Shown piece after piece: positions 27,712 to 37,538 of a DNA stretch of 64,000 nt (its first letter is position 1; each line of letters opens with the position of its first letter). This DNA is from Duganella aquatilis (GTDB taxonomy: Bacteria > Pseudomonadota > Gammaproteobacteria > Burkholderiales > Burkholderiaceae_D). The stretch spans positions 868,001-932,000 of the forward strand of contig NZ_WKJL01000001.1 of the NCBI RefSeq assembly GCF_009674565.1. The letters run 5' to 3'. The notes beneath the pieces were generated by a model. The model saw nothing but the letters and a program-made list of their open reading frames with translations, was not told the DNA's origin and searched no databases. The position numbers and the translations under genes were made by a program.

Positions 27712-28989
27712 ATGACCCAGACCGAGTTCTTCATCCTGCTGGCGGCGCTGGCCGTCGTCATCGCGCTGCAAGTGATGGCGCTGTTGCGCAGCCGTGCCGG
27801 CGCCGTGGCGCCGTCCGCCGATCTCGCGGAACGCATCGAGCGTGTCGAACGCGAAGTGCGCATGCAGCTGCAAACCACCGCGCAGACCAGCAACGCCGCC
27901 ACGGTGCAGCAGTTTGAAGCGATGCGCCGCCAGCTGGAAGCGCAAGGCCTGGTCGGCCGCAACGAGCAGGCGCGCAGCCTGAAGCTGTTTGCCGACAGCA
28001 TGAACCAGCGCATGGAAGAAATTCGCGGCACGCTGGAACTGAAGATCAAGGATCTGCAGGCCGACAACGGCGCGCGCCTGGAAGAGATGCGCAAGACGGT
28101 CGACGAAAAACTGCACGCCACGCTGGAGACGCGCCTGACCGCCTCGTTCCAGCAGGTGTCCGAACGGCTGGAGCGCGTGCACCACGGCCTGGGCGAGATG
28201 CAGCAGCTGGCGCTGGGCGTCGGCGACTTGAAGCGCGTGCTGACCAACGTGAAAACGCGCGGCACCTGGGGCGAGGTGCAGCTGGAAATGCTGCTGGAGC
28301 AGGTGTTGACGCCGGACCAGTATGCGAAGAATGTCGAAACCATCCTCGGCAGCGGCGCGCGCGTGGAATTCGCGCTGAAGCTGCCGGGGCAGGGCGACAA
28401 CGGCACGCAGGTCTGGATGCCGATCGACGCCAAGTTTCCGAAAGAGCAATACGAACGCCTGCTGGAAGCGGCCGATAATGCCGATGCCGAAGGCGTGACG
28501 CTGGCCGGCCGCGAGCTGGAACGCGCGGTGCGCCTCGAAGCCAGGACCATCTCCGAGAAATACGTCTCGCCGCCGCACACCACCGACTTCGCCATCCTGT
28601 TCCTGCCGACCGAAGGTCTGTACGCCGAAGTGATGCGCCGTCCCGGCCTGGCCGACGAGCTGCAACGCGTGCACCGCATCAGCATCGCCGGCCCGTCGAC
28701 GCTGACGGCGCTGCTCAACAGCCTGCAAATGGGCTTCCGCACGCTGGCGCTGGAAAAACGCTCGTCGGAAGTGTGGCAGGTGCTGGGCGCGGTGAAGACC
28801 GAGTTCTCCAAATTCGGCGACGTGCTGGCCGCGACCAAGCTAACATTGGAACGCGCCGCCAAAAATATCGAATCGGCCGAAACGCGCAGCCGCGTCATGG
28901 CGCGCAAGCTCAAGACCGTGGAAGCCTTGCCCAGCGAGCAGGCGCAATTGCTGATGGGCGCGGATTTGGACAGGAACGATCCGGATTAA
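27712..28989 (+). CDS. rmuC: DNA recombination protein RmuC
   Basis: A 425-residue protein: an N-terminal membrane helix ([20 protein letters not shown]), a long coiled coil (about residues 40-160), and a C-terminal nuclease-like domain. The RmuC hallmarks are [53 protein letters not shown] and [20 protein letters not shown]. RmuC limits rearrangement at short inverted repeats in E. coli; its exact reaction is not settled. It starts 4 bp after the globin stop. Confidence 0.94.
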   Translation: MTQTEFFILLAALAVVIALQVMALLRSRAGAVAPSADLAERIERVEREVRMQLQTTAQTSNAATVQQFEAMRRQLEAQGLVGRNEQARSLKLFADSMNQRMEEIRGTLELKIKDLQADNGARLEEMRKTVDEKLHATLETRLTASFQQVSERLERVHHGLGEMQQLALGVGDLKRVLTNVKTRGTWGEVQLEMLLEQVLTPDQYAKNVETILGSGARVEFALKLPGQGDNGTQVWMPIDAKFPKEQYERLLEAADNADAEGVTLAGRELERAVRLEARTISEKYVSPPHTTDFAILFLPTEGLYAEVMRRPGLADELQRVHRISIAGPSTLTALLNSLQMGFRTLALEKRSSEVWQVLGAVKTEFSKFGDVLAATKLTLERAAKNIESAETRSRVMARKLKTVEALPSEQAQLLMGADLDRNDPD

Positions 28990-29002
28990 AGAAGGAGCCG
29001 CC

Positions 29003-30952
29003 ATGCCAGCTCGCACGCTTGATTTTTCCTCGCTCGGCATGCCGGCCGTGCAACGCAACAAGGTGGTGAGCGCGGCCGACGCGGTCAGCCTGATACGCGA
29101 CGGCGACACCATCGCCACCGGCGGTTTTGTTGGCGTCGGCTTCGCGGAAAACATCGCGGTGGCGCTGGAGCGGCGCTTCCTGGCCGACGCCGCGCCGCGC
29201 GACCTGACGCTGCTCTATGCCGCCGGACAGGGCGACGGCAAGGATCGCGGCCTGAATCACTTCGGCCATGAAGGGCTGCTGAAGCGCATCGTCGGCGGCC
29301 ACTGGAGCCTGGTGCCCAAGCTGCAGCAGTTGGCGATGCAGGGCAAGGTGGAAGCCTACAACCTGCCGCAAGGCGTCATCAGCCAGCTGTTCCGCGACAC
29401 CGCCGCCGGCAAGCCTGGCCTGTTGACGCACGTCGGCCTCGGCACCTTTGTCGACCCGCGCCACGGCGGCGGCAAGATCAACGCGCGCACCACCGAGGAA
29501 CTGGTGGAAGTGGTCACGCTGGGCGGCAAGGAACACCTGTTCTACAAGGCGCAGCCGGTGCACGTGGGGATCATACGCGGCACCACGGCCGACGCCAACG
29601 GCAACATCACCATGGAACGCGAGGCGCTGACGCTGGAAGCGCTGGCGATCGCCATGGCCGCGCACAACTCCGGCGGCATCGTCATCGTGCAGGTGGAGCG
29701 CATCGCCGAGCGCGGCACGCTCAATCCGCGCCAGGTCAAGATTCCCGGCATCCTGGTCGACTGCGTGGTGGTAGCGGAAAAACCCGAGTACCACATGCAG
29801 ACCTTCGCCGAACCATATAGCGCGGCGTTTGCCGGCGAACTGCGCATGCCGCTGTCGGCGGTGGCGCCAATGCCGCTGTCGGAGCGCAAGGTGATCGCGC
29901 GCCGCGCGCTGATGGAGCTGCGGCCGAACAACGTGGTCAATCTCGGCATCGGCATGCCGGAAGGCGTGGCGGCGGTGGCGGCGGAGGAAAAGCTGCTTGA
30001 TCTCGTCACGCTGACGGCGGAGCCGGGCGTCATCGGCGGCATGCCGGCGGCGGGCCTGAACTTCGGCGCCGCCACCAATGCGGACGCGATCATCGACCAG
30101 CCTTACCAGTTCGATTTCTACGACGGCGGCGGACTGGATGTGGCGATCCTCGGGCTGGCGCAGGCGGACCGGCACGGCAACCTGAACGTCAGCAAATTCG
30201 GCAGCAAGCTGGCTGGCGCGGGCGGCTTCATCAACATCAGCCAGAACGCGCGCAAGGTGGTGTTTGTCGGCACCTTCATGGCCGACAAGGGCGCGACACG
30301 GAAGTTCATCAACGAAGTCGAGCACCGCACCTACAGCGGCGAGTACGCCGCGCGGCGCGGGCAGGAGGCGCTGTTCGTCACCGAGCGCTGCGTGTTCCGG
30401 CTGGTGCTGGACGGCGGCATGTCCGGTCTGGAGCTGGTGGAAATCGCGCCGGGCATCGACGCCGAGCGCGACATCTTCGCCCACATGGATTTCCGGCCGC
30501 TGGTCAGCCCGCAACTGAAGCTGATGGATGCGCGCCTGTTCGCGCCGCTGGCGATGAACTGGCGCGCCGATTTCCTGGCGCTGCCGCTGGCGCAGCGGCT
30601 GGTCTATGACGCGCAGCAGGAACTGTTCTTCGTCAATTTCGAAGGTTTCGAAGTGGGCGACGCGGCCACCATTGCCGCCATCTGCGCCATGGTGGCGGAG
30701 TTGCTTGGCCCGCTCGGCCGCAAGGTGCCGGCGGTGATCAACTACGACAATTTCTCCATCGCGCCGGACCTGATGGACGACTACGTGGCGGCGGTGAACG
30801 ATCTGGCGGAGCGCTACTACAGCAAGGTGACGCGCTACGCCCACAGCACCTTCATGCGCGCCAGCCTGGGAAGGGCATTCCGCCGCATCGAGAAGGATGC
30901 CGCCGTGTTCGCCAATTCCGCCGAGGCACTGCTGCGGTTGCGGGAGCCTTGA
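29003..30952 (+). CDS. Acyl-CoA:acetate/3-ketoacid CoA-transferase, fused alpha-beta with C-terminal extension
   Basis: A 649-residue family I CoA-transferase with both subunits in one chain. The alpha half carries [17 protein letters not shown]; the beta half starts near residue 295 and has [22 protein letters not shown] and the catalytic glutamate Glu340 in [16 protein letters not shown], which forms the glutamyl-CoA thioester. Substrate classes include acetate, propionate, butyrate or 3-ketoacids; the actual one cannot be read. It is about 115 residues longer than E. coli YdiF, ending in an extension that begins around [19 protein letters not shown] and has no motif I recognise. GGAG precedes the ATG. 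Confidence 0.87.
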   Translation: MPARTLDFSSLGMPAVQRNKVVSAADAVSLIRDGDTIATGGFVGVGFAENIAVALERRFLADAAPRDLTLLYAAGQGDGKDRGLNHFGHEGLLKRIVGGHWSLVPKLQQLAMQGKVEAYNLPQGVISQLFRDTAAGKPGLLTHVGLGTFVDPRHGGGKINARTTEELVEVVTLGGKEHLFYKAQPVHVGIIRGTTADANGNITMEREALTLEALAIAMAAHNSGGIVIVQVERIAERGTLNPRQVKIPGILVDCVVVAEKPEYHMQTFAEPYSAAFAGELRMPLSAVAPMPLSERKVIARRALMELRPNNVVNLGIGMPEGVAAVAAEEKLLDLVTLTAEPGVIGGMPAAGLNFGAATNADAIIDQPYQFDFYDGGGLDVAILGLAQADRHGNLNVSKFGSKLAGAGGFINISQNARKVVFVGTFMADKGATRKFINEVEHRTYSGEYAARRGQEALFVTERCVFRLVLDGGMSGLELVEIAPGIDAERDIFAHMDFRPLVSPQLKLMDARLFAPLAMNWRADFLALPLAQRLVYDAQQELFFVNFEGFEVGDAATIAAICAMVAELLGPLGRKVPAVINYDNFSIAPDLMDDYVAAVNDLAERYYSKVTRYAHSTFMRASLGRAFRRIEKDAAVFANSAEALLRLREP

Positions 30953-30982
30953 TCCTCATTTGTGCGTATTTGTGCGTGTTTG

Positions 30983-31020
30983 TTTACATTTTGGCCGTAG
31001 CCATGTACACTTTCGTACAT
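30983..31020 (+). promoter_or_regulatory. Promoter with overlapping operator for the DeoR-family gene; predicted leaderless mRNA
   Basis: TTTACA (30983-30988), 17 bp, then TACACT (31006-31011) place transcription start about 31018, at the ATG (31019). There is no Shine-Dalgarno sequence. A perfect inverted repeat ATGTAC-N6-GTACAT (31003-31020) covers the -10 and start codon, ideal for autorepression. Just upstream, three 10-bp direct repeats (TTTGTGCGTA, TTTGTGCGTG, TTTGTTTACA; 30959-30988) overlap the -35. Confidence 0.6.
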
Positions 31021-31798
31021 GAAAAAAGAACCTCTCCTGCTGCCCGAGCGGCACGCATTGATATTGCAACAACTGAACACCGAGGGCCGGGTGCTGGCCG
31101 CCGTGCTGGCGCGCGAACTGGACGTGACCGAAGACACCATTCGTCGCGACCTGCGCGACCTGGCTGCCGCCGGCTTGTGCCAGAAGGTCTATGGCGGCGC
31201 GGTGCGCATGCCGGCCGCGCCGGAAGGCGGCACGCTGACCCAGCGCATGGAGCGCCAGCAGTCCGATAAATCGCGCCTGGCCGCTGCCGCCGCCACGCTG
31301 ATCCAGCCGGGCGCCGTGATCTTCATCGACGCCGGTTCCAGCAACCTGGCCATCGCCGAAGCGCTGCCGCCGGTGACGCTGACGGTGCTGACCAACGCGC
31401 CATCGATCGCCGCGCGTCTGCTGGACAAACCGAACGTCGACCTGATCATGATCGGTGGCCGCATCAAGCAAAGCCTGGGCGGCAGCGTGGGTGCGACCGC
31501 GCTGCGCGAGGTGGAGCTGATTCACCCGGACCTGTACTTCATCGGCGCCTGCGGCGTCGACCTCGACGCCGGCGTCACCGCTGTCGATTACGAAGAAGCC
31601 GAATTCAAACGCCGACTGGCCGCGCAAAGCAAGGCCACCGCCGTTGTCGCCACCGGCGCCAAGCTGGGCGCCGTGGCTTCCTACCGCGTGCTGCCGCTGT
31701 CCCAACTGACCCACCTGATCGTCGAAGCGGATGCGGCCGAGGCGCTGGCCGCCGACTACGCCGCCGCCGGCGTCAACCTGCTGCGCGCTGGCGCATGA
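31019..31798 (+). CDS. DeoR/GlpR-family transcriptional regulator
   Basis: A 259-residue repressor with the family layout: an N-terminal winged helix-turn-helix (LPERHALILQQLNTEGRV, then LARELDVTEDTIRRDLRDLA and KVYGGAV) and a C-terminal sugar-phosphate sensor domain (IFIDAGSSNLAIAEAL, LIMIGGRIKQSLGGSVG, FIGACGVDLDAGVTAVDYEE). DeoR proteins usually respond to phosphorylated sugars. Its stop overlaps the start of the MFS gene (ATGA), so it probably controls that transporter and itself through the operator at its start. Confidence 0.93.
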   Translation: MKKEPLLLPERHALILQQLNTEGRVLAAVLARELDVTEDTIRRDLRDLAAAGLCQKVYGGAVRMPAAPEGGTLTQRMERQQSDKSRLAAAAATLIQPGAVIFIDAGSSNLAIAEALPPVTLTVLTNAPSIAARLLDKPNVDLIMIGGRIKQSLGGSVGATALREVELIHPDLYFIGACGVDLDAGVTAVDYEEAEFKRRLAAQSKATAVVATGAKLGAVASYRVLPLSQLTHLIVEADAAEALAADYAAAGVNLLRAGA

Positions 31799-32958
31799 AT
31801 CCCATGAAAACCACTGATCTGAAGCACCGCGTTTCGACGCGCCTGGCATTCCTCGCGGCCGGCATGGCCATGTCTTCGTGGGCGCCGCTGGTGCCGTATG
31901 CGCAGGCGCGCACCGGCGTGGAGGCCGCGCAACTGGGCCTGCTGCTGCTGTGCCTTGGCATCGGCTCGCTGCTGGCGATGCCGGTGACCGGCGTGCTGGC
32001 GGCGCGCTTCGGCTGCCGCCGCGTGATCCTCTGCTCCGGACTTGGCTGCTGCCTGGTGTTCCCGTTTCTCGCCATTGCACCAAGCGCGCCCTTGCTGGCA
32101 TTGACGTTGTTCCTGTTCGGCGCCACCATCGGCACGCTGGATGTGTCGATGAATGTGCAAGCGGTGATCGTCGAGAAGGATTACGGCGGTGCGCTGATGT
32201 CCGGCTTCCACGGTATGTTCAGCGTGGGCGGCATCGCCGGCGCCGGTTCGATGAGCGCCATGCTGTGGCTGGGCATGGACATTGTCAGCGCCTCGGTGGC
32301 GATGACGCTTGCGGTGGCGCTGGTGCTGTTGGCCGCCGGCCCGAACCTGCTGCGCGAAGCGCCGGCGGCGGAGCGCGACGCGCCATTGCTGGTGATGCCG
32401 CGTGGCGCCGTGGTGCTGATCGGCGTGCTGTGCATGTTCGTGTTCCTGGCCGAAGGCGCGGTGCTCGACTGGAGCGCGGTACTGCTGACCCACGGCGGCC
32501 TGAGCGGCGCACAGGGCGGCCTTGGTTACGCGGCGTTTGCGGTGGCGATGACCATCGGCCGCTTGAACGGCGACAAGATCGTGCAGCGCTGGGGCGGCAA
32601 ACGCATCCTGATGCTGGGTGGGCTGGCGTCGGCGGCAGGCTTCTTCATCGTGGTGCTGGCGCCGTCGGCGTGGCTGGCGCTGCCGGGCTTTGTGCTGATC
32701 GGCTGCGGCGCGTCGAACATCGTGCCGGTGCTGTTCACGGCTGCCGGCGCCCAGCGGGACATGCCGGCCGGGCTGGCGGTCAGCGCCATCTCGACCATCG
32801 GCTATGCGGGCATTCTGGCGGGGCCGGGACTGATCGGCTTCGTGGCGCACGCCGTGGGTTTGCAGTGGGCCTTTGCGGCGCTGGCGTGCGGCATGCTGGC
32901 GGTGGCGTTCAGCGGCTCGTCAAGCGTTCCAGCCGCAGGCGGTGACGTTCGTCCGTGA
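31795..32958 (+). CDS. MFS transporter
   Basis: A 387-residue protein with about twelve membrane helices in two halves. The family loop after helix 2 is GVLAARFGCRRVILCSGLG, and SGFHGMFSVGGIAGAGSMSAM resembles the YbjJ/fucose-permease-like branch. The substrate is unknown; coupling to a DeoR regulator points to a sugar or sugar derivative. Its start overlaps the regulator's stop; a second ATG lies three codons in. Its last 50 bp overlap the 3' end of the convergent fetB gene. Confidence 0.88.
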   Translation: MNPMKTTDLKHRVSTRLAFLAAGMAMSSWAPLVPYAQARTGVEAAQLGLLLLCLGIGSLLAMPVTGVLAARFGCRRVILCSGLGCCLVFPFLAIAPSAPLLALTLFLFGATIGTLDVSMNVQAVIVEKDYGGALMSGFHGMFSVGGIAGAGSMSAMLWLGMDIVSASVAMTLAVALVLLAAGPNLLREAPAAERDAPLLVMPRGAVVLIGVLCMFVFLAEGAVLDWSAVLLTHGGLSGAQGGLGYAAFAVAMTIGRLNGDKIVQRWGGKRILMLGGLASAAGFFIVVLAPSAWLALPGFVLIGCGASNIVPVLFTAAGAQRDMPAGLAVSAISTIGYAGILAGPGLIGFVAHAVGLQWAFAALACGMLAVAFSGSSSVPAAGGDVRP

Positions 32959-33715
32959 TGCTGCGCGCGGCCAGGTAGACGGCCAGCGTGACCGAGATGC
33001 CGCTGCCGCCGGCCAGCAGGAACATCAGCAGGATCTGGTAGCGCACCGCGTCCATCGGGTCCATGCCGGCGAGGATCTGGCCGGTCATGATGCCGGGCAG
33101 GGTGATGATGCCGGCCGCCGACATCTGGTTGATGATCGGAATCAGGCCCTTGCGCACCGATTCGCGGATCAACGGCGCCAGCGCCTCGTTGCGGGTGGCG
33201 CCCAGCACCAGCTGCGCTTCGATGGCGGCGCGGGAGTTGACCACGCCGCCGTAGAAGGTGTCCAGTCCCAGGCTGGCGGAGTTCAGCACGTTCCCCAGCA
33301 CGATGCCGATCAGCGGCACCGCGTACTGCGGCTCGTACCACGGCGTTGGATGCAGCACCGTCAGCAGCGCCAGCACCACGGTGGCGATGCTGGACAGGCC
33401 GACGCTGACGGTGGCCAGCCACACGCCGGGCCAGCCCATCAAGCCGTGTGAAGGCCGCATCGCCACTTCGCGCGCGGCGGCGATAATCATCAGCAGGGCT
33501 ACCGCCAGCGTGGCGGCGGGCGAGGCCAGCGCGAACACCCAGCGCAGCACCAGGCCGACCAGCAGCAGCTGCACCACCATGCGCACGGCGGACCACAGCA
33601 TCATGCGCTGCATGCGCAAGCCCAGATAGGCCGAGATGCCGGCGTTCAGCACCACCAGCGAGGAAGCGATGGCCAGGTCGATGGCGCCCGGCTGTATCGG
33701 CATCATGCCGCTCAT
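32909..33715 (-). CDS. fetB: FetB-type ABC permease (UPF0014, iron export)
   Basis: A 268-residue membrane protein with about seven helices. Typical segments are AYLGLRMQRMMLWSAVRMVV, VPLIGIVLGNVLNSASLGLD, EAQLVLGATRNEAL and GIITLPGIMTGQILAGMDP. E. coli FetAB (YbbL-YbbM) lowers intracellular iron under oxidative stress, and this pair is its likely counterpart. Its start overlaps the fetA stop (ATGA), and its 3' end overlaps the convergent MFS gene by 50 bp. Confidence 0.92.
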   Translation of the reverse strand: MSGMMPIQPGAIDLAIASSLVVLNAGISAYLGLRMQRMMLWSAVRMVVQLLLVGLVLRWVFALASPAATLAVALLMIIAAAREVAMRPSHGLMGWPGVWLATVSVGLSSIATVVLALLTVLHPTPWYEPQYAVPLIGIVLGNVLNSASLGLDTFYGGVVNSRAAIEAQLVLGATRNEALAPLIRESVRKGLIPIINQMSAAGIITLPGIMTGQILAGMDPMDAVRYQILLMFLLAGGSGISVTLAVYLAARSITDERHRLRLERLTSR

Positions 33716-34344
33716 GGCGTATCCTCGTGCAGCTGGCGCTCGCGCATGGTCATGTGACGGTGGCCCAGCGTTTGCGCCTGCTGCGCCGAGTGGGTGACCA
33801 GGATGACGGACAGGCCGCTGGCCACCTCCTTGCGCAGCAGCGTTTCGGTGGCGGCGACGGCTTCCGGGTCCAGCGCGGCGGTGGGTTCGTCGAGCAGCAG
33901 CACCTTGGGATTGCAGGCCAGCGAACGTATCAGCGCCATGCGCTGGCGTTCGCCGGTGGAGAGGCGGCTAACCTCATGTTCCAGCAAGGCCGGCGACAGG
34001 TTCAGTTGCGGCAGCAGTTCCTGCATGCGCGGGATCTGGCCCGGCTTGAAATGCGCGCCGGCGGTGGGCAGCCACCATGCCGGTTCGGCCGGCTGGTACA
34101 CCACCTGCGAACGCCACACGGGCGCGCCGATGCCGGAGCGTGGAGCGCCGTCCAGCAGGATCTCGCCGGTGTTGGGATCGAGGTCGCACAGCATGCGCAG
34201 CAGCAGGCTTTTGCCGGCGCCGGAAGGACCGGCGATGCTGATGCATTCGCCGGCCGCCAGGTCGAATGTGTACGGGCCGGCGATCGGCGATTGCAGGTTG
34301 CGGACTTGGAGGCGCGGAGCTGGCGATTGGGCTGGCGTCTGCAT
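33712..34344 (-). CDS. fetA: FetA-type ABC transporter ATP-binding protein
   Basis: A 210-residue ATPase with Walker A SIAGPSGAGKSLLLRML, signature RLSTGERQRMALIRSLA, Walker B KVLLLDEPTAALDPE and the switch histidine in ILVTHSAQQA. The ATG at 34344 gives the normal YbbL-sized protein; the frame remains open upstream into the moeA end of the preceding gene, but that extension is only arginine-rich shadow sequence. It pairs with fetB, overlapping it by ATGA, and follows the mobA-moeA gene by 5 bp. Confidence 0.92.
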   Translation of the reverse strand: MQTPAQSPAPRLQVRNLQSPIAGPYTFDLAAGECISIAGPSGAGKSLLLRMLCDLDPNTGEILLDGAPRSGIGAPVWRSQVVYQPAEPAWWLPTAGAHFKPGQIPRMQELLPQLNLSPALLEHEVSRLSTGERQRMALIRSLACNPKVLLLDEPTAALDPEAVAATETLLRKEVASGLSVILVTHSAQQAQTLGHRHMTMRERQLHEDTP

Positions 34345-34349
34345 GGCGC

Positions 34350-36254
34350 TCAGGTCAGGCCGTCGAACAGCATCACGTCGACCATCTGGCCGGCGTCGAC
34401 GTTGGCTTGCGCGTGGTGCAGGACGACGATGCAGTTGGCTTCGGTCATGGAGCTGAGGATGCCCGAGCCTTGCGCGCCGGTCAGGCGCACCTGCGCGACG
34501 CCGTCGGCGCCGGTGCTGACGATGCCGCGCTGGTACTCGGTGCGGCCGGGGCGCTTGCGGATGGCTTCCGTGGCGCGCGCCTGGAGCGTTTGCAATTTCG
34601 CTTCGGCGCCCATCATCCGCAGCAGGGCGGGGCGGGCGAACATGTAGAACGAGACCATCACCGCGACCGGGTTGCCGGGCAGGCCGAACAGCCATGCGCT
34701 GCCTTGCTCCGTCTGGACTTTGCCGAAGGCCAGCGGGCGGCCGGGACGCATGGCCAGCTTCCAGAAGGCGACGTCGCCCAGCAGGGCCATGATGTCGCGC
34801 GTGTAGTCGGCGGCGCCTTCGGAGACGCCGCCGGAGGTGATGATGGCGTCGGCCTTGCCGGCGGCGTCGCGCAGCGCGGCTTCCAGCGCTTGCGGGTCGT
34901 CGCGCACCACGCCAAGGTCGATCACTTCGCAGCCCAGGCGCGTCAGCATGCCGAACAGGGTGTAGCGGTTGCTGTCGTAGACGCAGCCGGTATCGAGCTT
35001 GTCGCCCAGCGAGCGCAGTTCGTCGCCGGTGGAGAAGAAGGCTACGCGCAGCTTGCGGCGCACGCTGACGCTCGGGATGCCCAGCGAGGCGATCAGGCCG
35101 AGGTCCGCAGGGCGCAGCAGTTTGCCGGCGGCGATGGCGATGCCGCCGGCTTTCAGGTCTTCGCCGGCGCGGCGCAGGTTGGCGCCGGCGCGCAGGGCGT
35201 TGGCGGCGATGGTGACGCTGTCGCCGTCAATCGCGGCGGCCAGTTCCTGCGGCAGCACGCTATCGCAACCGGGCGGGATGGCGGCGCCGGTCATGATGCG
35301 GACGCATTCGTTTTGCTGCGGCGCCTGCGTGAACGGATGGCCGGCGTAGGCGATGCCGATCACCTTGAACGTGGCCGTGCCTTGCGCAGGCAGGTCGGCG
35401 CCGCGCAGCGCGTAGCCGTCCATGGCCGAGTTGTCGTAGGCGGGGACGTTGATCGGCGAGATGATGTCGGCCGCCAGTGCGCGGTCCAGGGCGGCCAGCA
35501 ATGGCAAGGTCTCCGTCGCCTCGACCGGTGCGATGCGTTCGCAGATCAGGCGCTGCGCTTCGTCGACCGGCAGCGCGGCCGGATCGGCGTCGCGCGGCGC
35601 AACGGCGGCCGGCGCGGCTGGCGGTGGCGCGGTGCGCTCATGGCGGTGGAGGTCTTCGAGCGTGTTGATGTTGCCGAACGCGGCGGCGTCATCGAACATC
35701 ACCTCCGCCACCTTCAGCGTCTTGAAGAAGCCTTCCATGCGGCGCGCGCCGGTGTCGAGGTAGGCGTCCAGCTGCGGCAGCACGCTGGCCTTCATCAAGC
35801 TGAAGACCGGATGCGGCTGGCGGAACGGCGCGGCGTCCGGCTGTTCCGGATCGCGCTCCATGGTCACGGCCATGGCCATGTCGGCGCCCTGGGCCGCCAT
35901 CGCCGCATGCAGCCGTTCAGCCAGATCCAGCGGAAAGAACGGCGAATCGCACGGCGCCGTCAACAGCAGCTCGGTCGGGCAGAACTGCAAGCCGATCTGC
36001 AAGCCCGCCAGCGGCCCGGCGAAACCGTCGATAAAGTCCGGCAGCACCGGCGACTCGCCCGCCACCGCCTGGTACTGCGGCAGGTTGCGGTTGGCGTTGA
36101 TCGCCACGCTGGCCACCTGCGGCGACAGGCGCGCCATCACATGCGCCACCAGCGTCGCGCCGCGAAACGGCTGCAGGCCCTTGTCGACGCGGCCCATGCG
36201 CGTGCCGCGGCCGCCCGCCAGTATCAGTCCGGTGACCTTGCTCTTCAAAGACAA
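34350..36254 (-). CDS. mobA-moeA: Fused molybdenum cofactor guanylyltransferase (MobA) - molybdopterin molybdenumtransferase (MoeA)
   Basis: A single 634-codon frame encodes two normally separate Moco enzymes. Residues 1 to about 205 are MobA: TGLILAGGRGTRMGRVDKGL, FAGPLAGLQIGLQF and LLTAPCDSPFFP. An Ala/Pro linker (about 206-232) follows. The remainder is MoeA: INVPAYDNSAMDGYAL, RIMTGAAIPPGCDSVLPQE, FFSTGDEL, ITSGGVSEGAADYTR, and GLPGNPVAVMVSF. MoeA inserts molybdate into molybdopterin; MobA then adds GMP to give MGD. Translation probably starts at TTG (36254), 5 nt after GGGGGA and 2 bp past the moaA stop. Confidence 0.93.
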   Translation of the reverse strand: MSLKSKVTGLILAGGRGTRMGRVDKGLQPFRGATLVAHVMARLSPQVASVAINANRNLPQYQAVAGESPVLPDFIDGFAGPLAGLQIGLQFCPTELLLTAPCDSPFFPLDLAERLHAAMAAQGADMAMAVTMERDPEQPDAAPFRQPHPVFSLMKASVLPQLDAYLDTGARRMEGFFKTLKVAEVMFDDAAAFGNINTLEDLHRHERTAPPPAAPAAVAPRDADPAALPVDEAQRLICERIAPVEATETLPLLAALDRALAADIISPINVPAYDNSAMDGYALRGADLPAQGTATFKVIGIAYAGHPFTQAPQQNECVRIMTGAAIPPGCDSVLPQELAAAIDGDSVTIAANALRAGANLRRAGEDLKAGGIAIAAGKLLRPADLGLIASLGIPSVSVRRKLRVAFFSTGDELRSLGDKLDTGCVYDSNRYTLFGMLTRLGCEVIDLGVVRDDPQALEAALRDAAGKADAIITSGGVSEGAADYTRDIMALLGDVAFWKLAMRPGRPLAFGKVQTEQGSAWLFGLPGNPVAVMVSFYMFARPALLRMMGAEAKLQTLQARATEAIRKRPGRTEYQRGIVSTGADGVAQVRLTGAQGSGILSSMTEANCIVVLHHAQANVDAGQMVDVMLFDGLT

Positions 36255-36256
36255 AA

Positions 36257-37366
36257 CTATCCCCCGATGTAAGACATTTCCACTTTATTGGCGCTGCGCC
36301 GCAGCTCCGCAGTCTGACTGGTGCGCAGTTCCGAATAGCGGTCCTCGCGCTTGCGCCACAGGTGCGCCAGCGCGGTGCTGATTTCGGCGTCGTCGCGGCC
36401 TTCGCGCAGCAGCGCGCGCAGGTCGTGGCCGCCGGTGGCAAACAGACAGGTGTACAGTTTACCCTCAGTTGACAGCCGCGCGCGAGTACAGTCCGAGCAA
36501 AATGCCTGGGATACACTTGAAATCAGGCCGATTTCGCCGCTGCCGTCCACGTAGCGCCAGCGCGAGGCCGTCTCACCCGTGTAGTTGGCGGCGATGGGCT
36601 CCAGCGGCATCTCGGCGCTGATGCGGCGCGCCACCTCGGCCGAGGGAATCACCTCATCCATCTTCCAGCCGTTGGACGCGCCCACGTCCATGTACTCGAT
36701 GAAGCGCAGGATATAAGGCGTATTGCGGAAATAACGCGCCATCGGCACGATTTCGTGGTCGTTCATGCCGCCCTTGACCACCATGTTGACCTTGATCGGC
36801 CCCAGGCCCACCTGGTGGGCGACGTCGATTCCCTTCAGCACATCCTCCACCGCGAAGTCGACGTCGTTCATGCGCTGGAAGGTGGCGTTGTCGAGCGCGT
36901 CGAGCGACACGGTGACGCGCTGCAGGCCGGCGTCCTTCAGCGATTGCGCCTTGCGCGCCAGCAGGGAGGCGTTGGTGGTCAGCGTCAGGTCCAGCGGCTT
37001 GCCGCTGACGGTTTTCAGCTCGGCCAGCATGCCGATCAGCTTTTCGATATTCTTGCGCAGCAGCGGCTCGCCGCCGGTCAGGCGGATTTTCTCCACGCCG
37101 TGGGCGATGAATAATTTGGCGATGCGGGTGATTTCTTCAAACGACAGCAGCGAGGTATGCGGCAAATACTGGTACTCGTTGTTGAACACCGCTTTCGGCA
37201 TGCAGTAGACGCAGCGGAAGTTGCAGCGGTCGGTGACCGAAATGCGCAGGTCATGCAGCGGCCGCGCCAGGCGGTCGCTCAGCAGACCGGTCGGCGTTTC
37301 CAGAGTGGAGGGGATGAATGGAGCAGCATCGCGCTGCTCGGTCATCATGATGATTTTTTCTGCCAT
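36257..37366 (-). CDS. moaA: GTP 3',8-cyclase, radical SAM
   Basis: A 369-residue radical SAM enzyme for the first step of Moco synthesis. The [4Fe-4S]/SAM cluster motif is [15 protein letters not shown] (CxxxCxxC), followed by [18 protein letters not shown]. The second cluster cysteines are in [20 protein letters not shown] and the downstream CLF. The usual C-terminal di-glycine is present (SYIGG). It is the first gene of the moaA, mobA-moeA, fetA, fetB run. Confidence 0.96.
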   Translation of the reverse strand: MAEKIIMMTEQRDAAPFIPSTLETPTGLLSDRLARPLHDLRISVTDRCNFRCVYCMPKAVFNNEYQYLPHTSLLSFEEITRIAKLFIAHGVEKIRLTGGEPLLRKNIEKLIGMLAELKTVSGKPLDLTLTTNASLLARKAQSLKDAGLQRVTVSLDALDNATFQRMNDVDFAVEDVLKGIDVAHQVGLGPIKVNMVVKGGMNDHEIVPMARYFRNTPYILRFIEYMDVGASNGWKMDEVIPSAEVARRISAEMPLEPIAANYTGETASRWRYVDGSGEIGLISSVSQAFCSDCTRARLSTEGKLYTCLFATGGHDLRALLREGRDDAEISTALAHLWRKREDRYSELRTSQTAELRRSANKVEMSYIGG

Positions 37367-37495
37367 GGGTGGTGCAATGTTGCCGTTTTTGAAAAGGGGC
37401 GCACATCCTCATGTACGCAGCCGGGTACGATACCACGAGCGCGCGCTTCCCGTACTGCCCTGAAGTGAGAAGCCTGCTCCGTCCTGTCCAAAGTA

Positions 37496-37523
37496 AAAAA
37501 GGGAAGCCGAAGCTTCCCTTTTT
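37496..37523 (-). terminator. Rho-independent terminator downstream of rne
   Basis: A GGGAAGC/GCTTCCC stem (37501-37507 with 37512-37518) with a CGAA loop is flanked by A/T runs on both sides, so it can work in either direction. It lies just past the rne stop at 37539. Confidence 0.9.
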
Positions 37524-37538
37524 ACTCAGCGAAGTTGA

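Noticed and set aside
37367-37490. Possible molybdenum cofactor riboswitch upstream of moaA
   Set aside because: The region is short and lacks the conserved helices of the Moco RNA motif.
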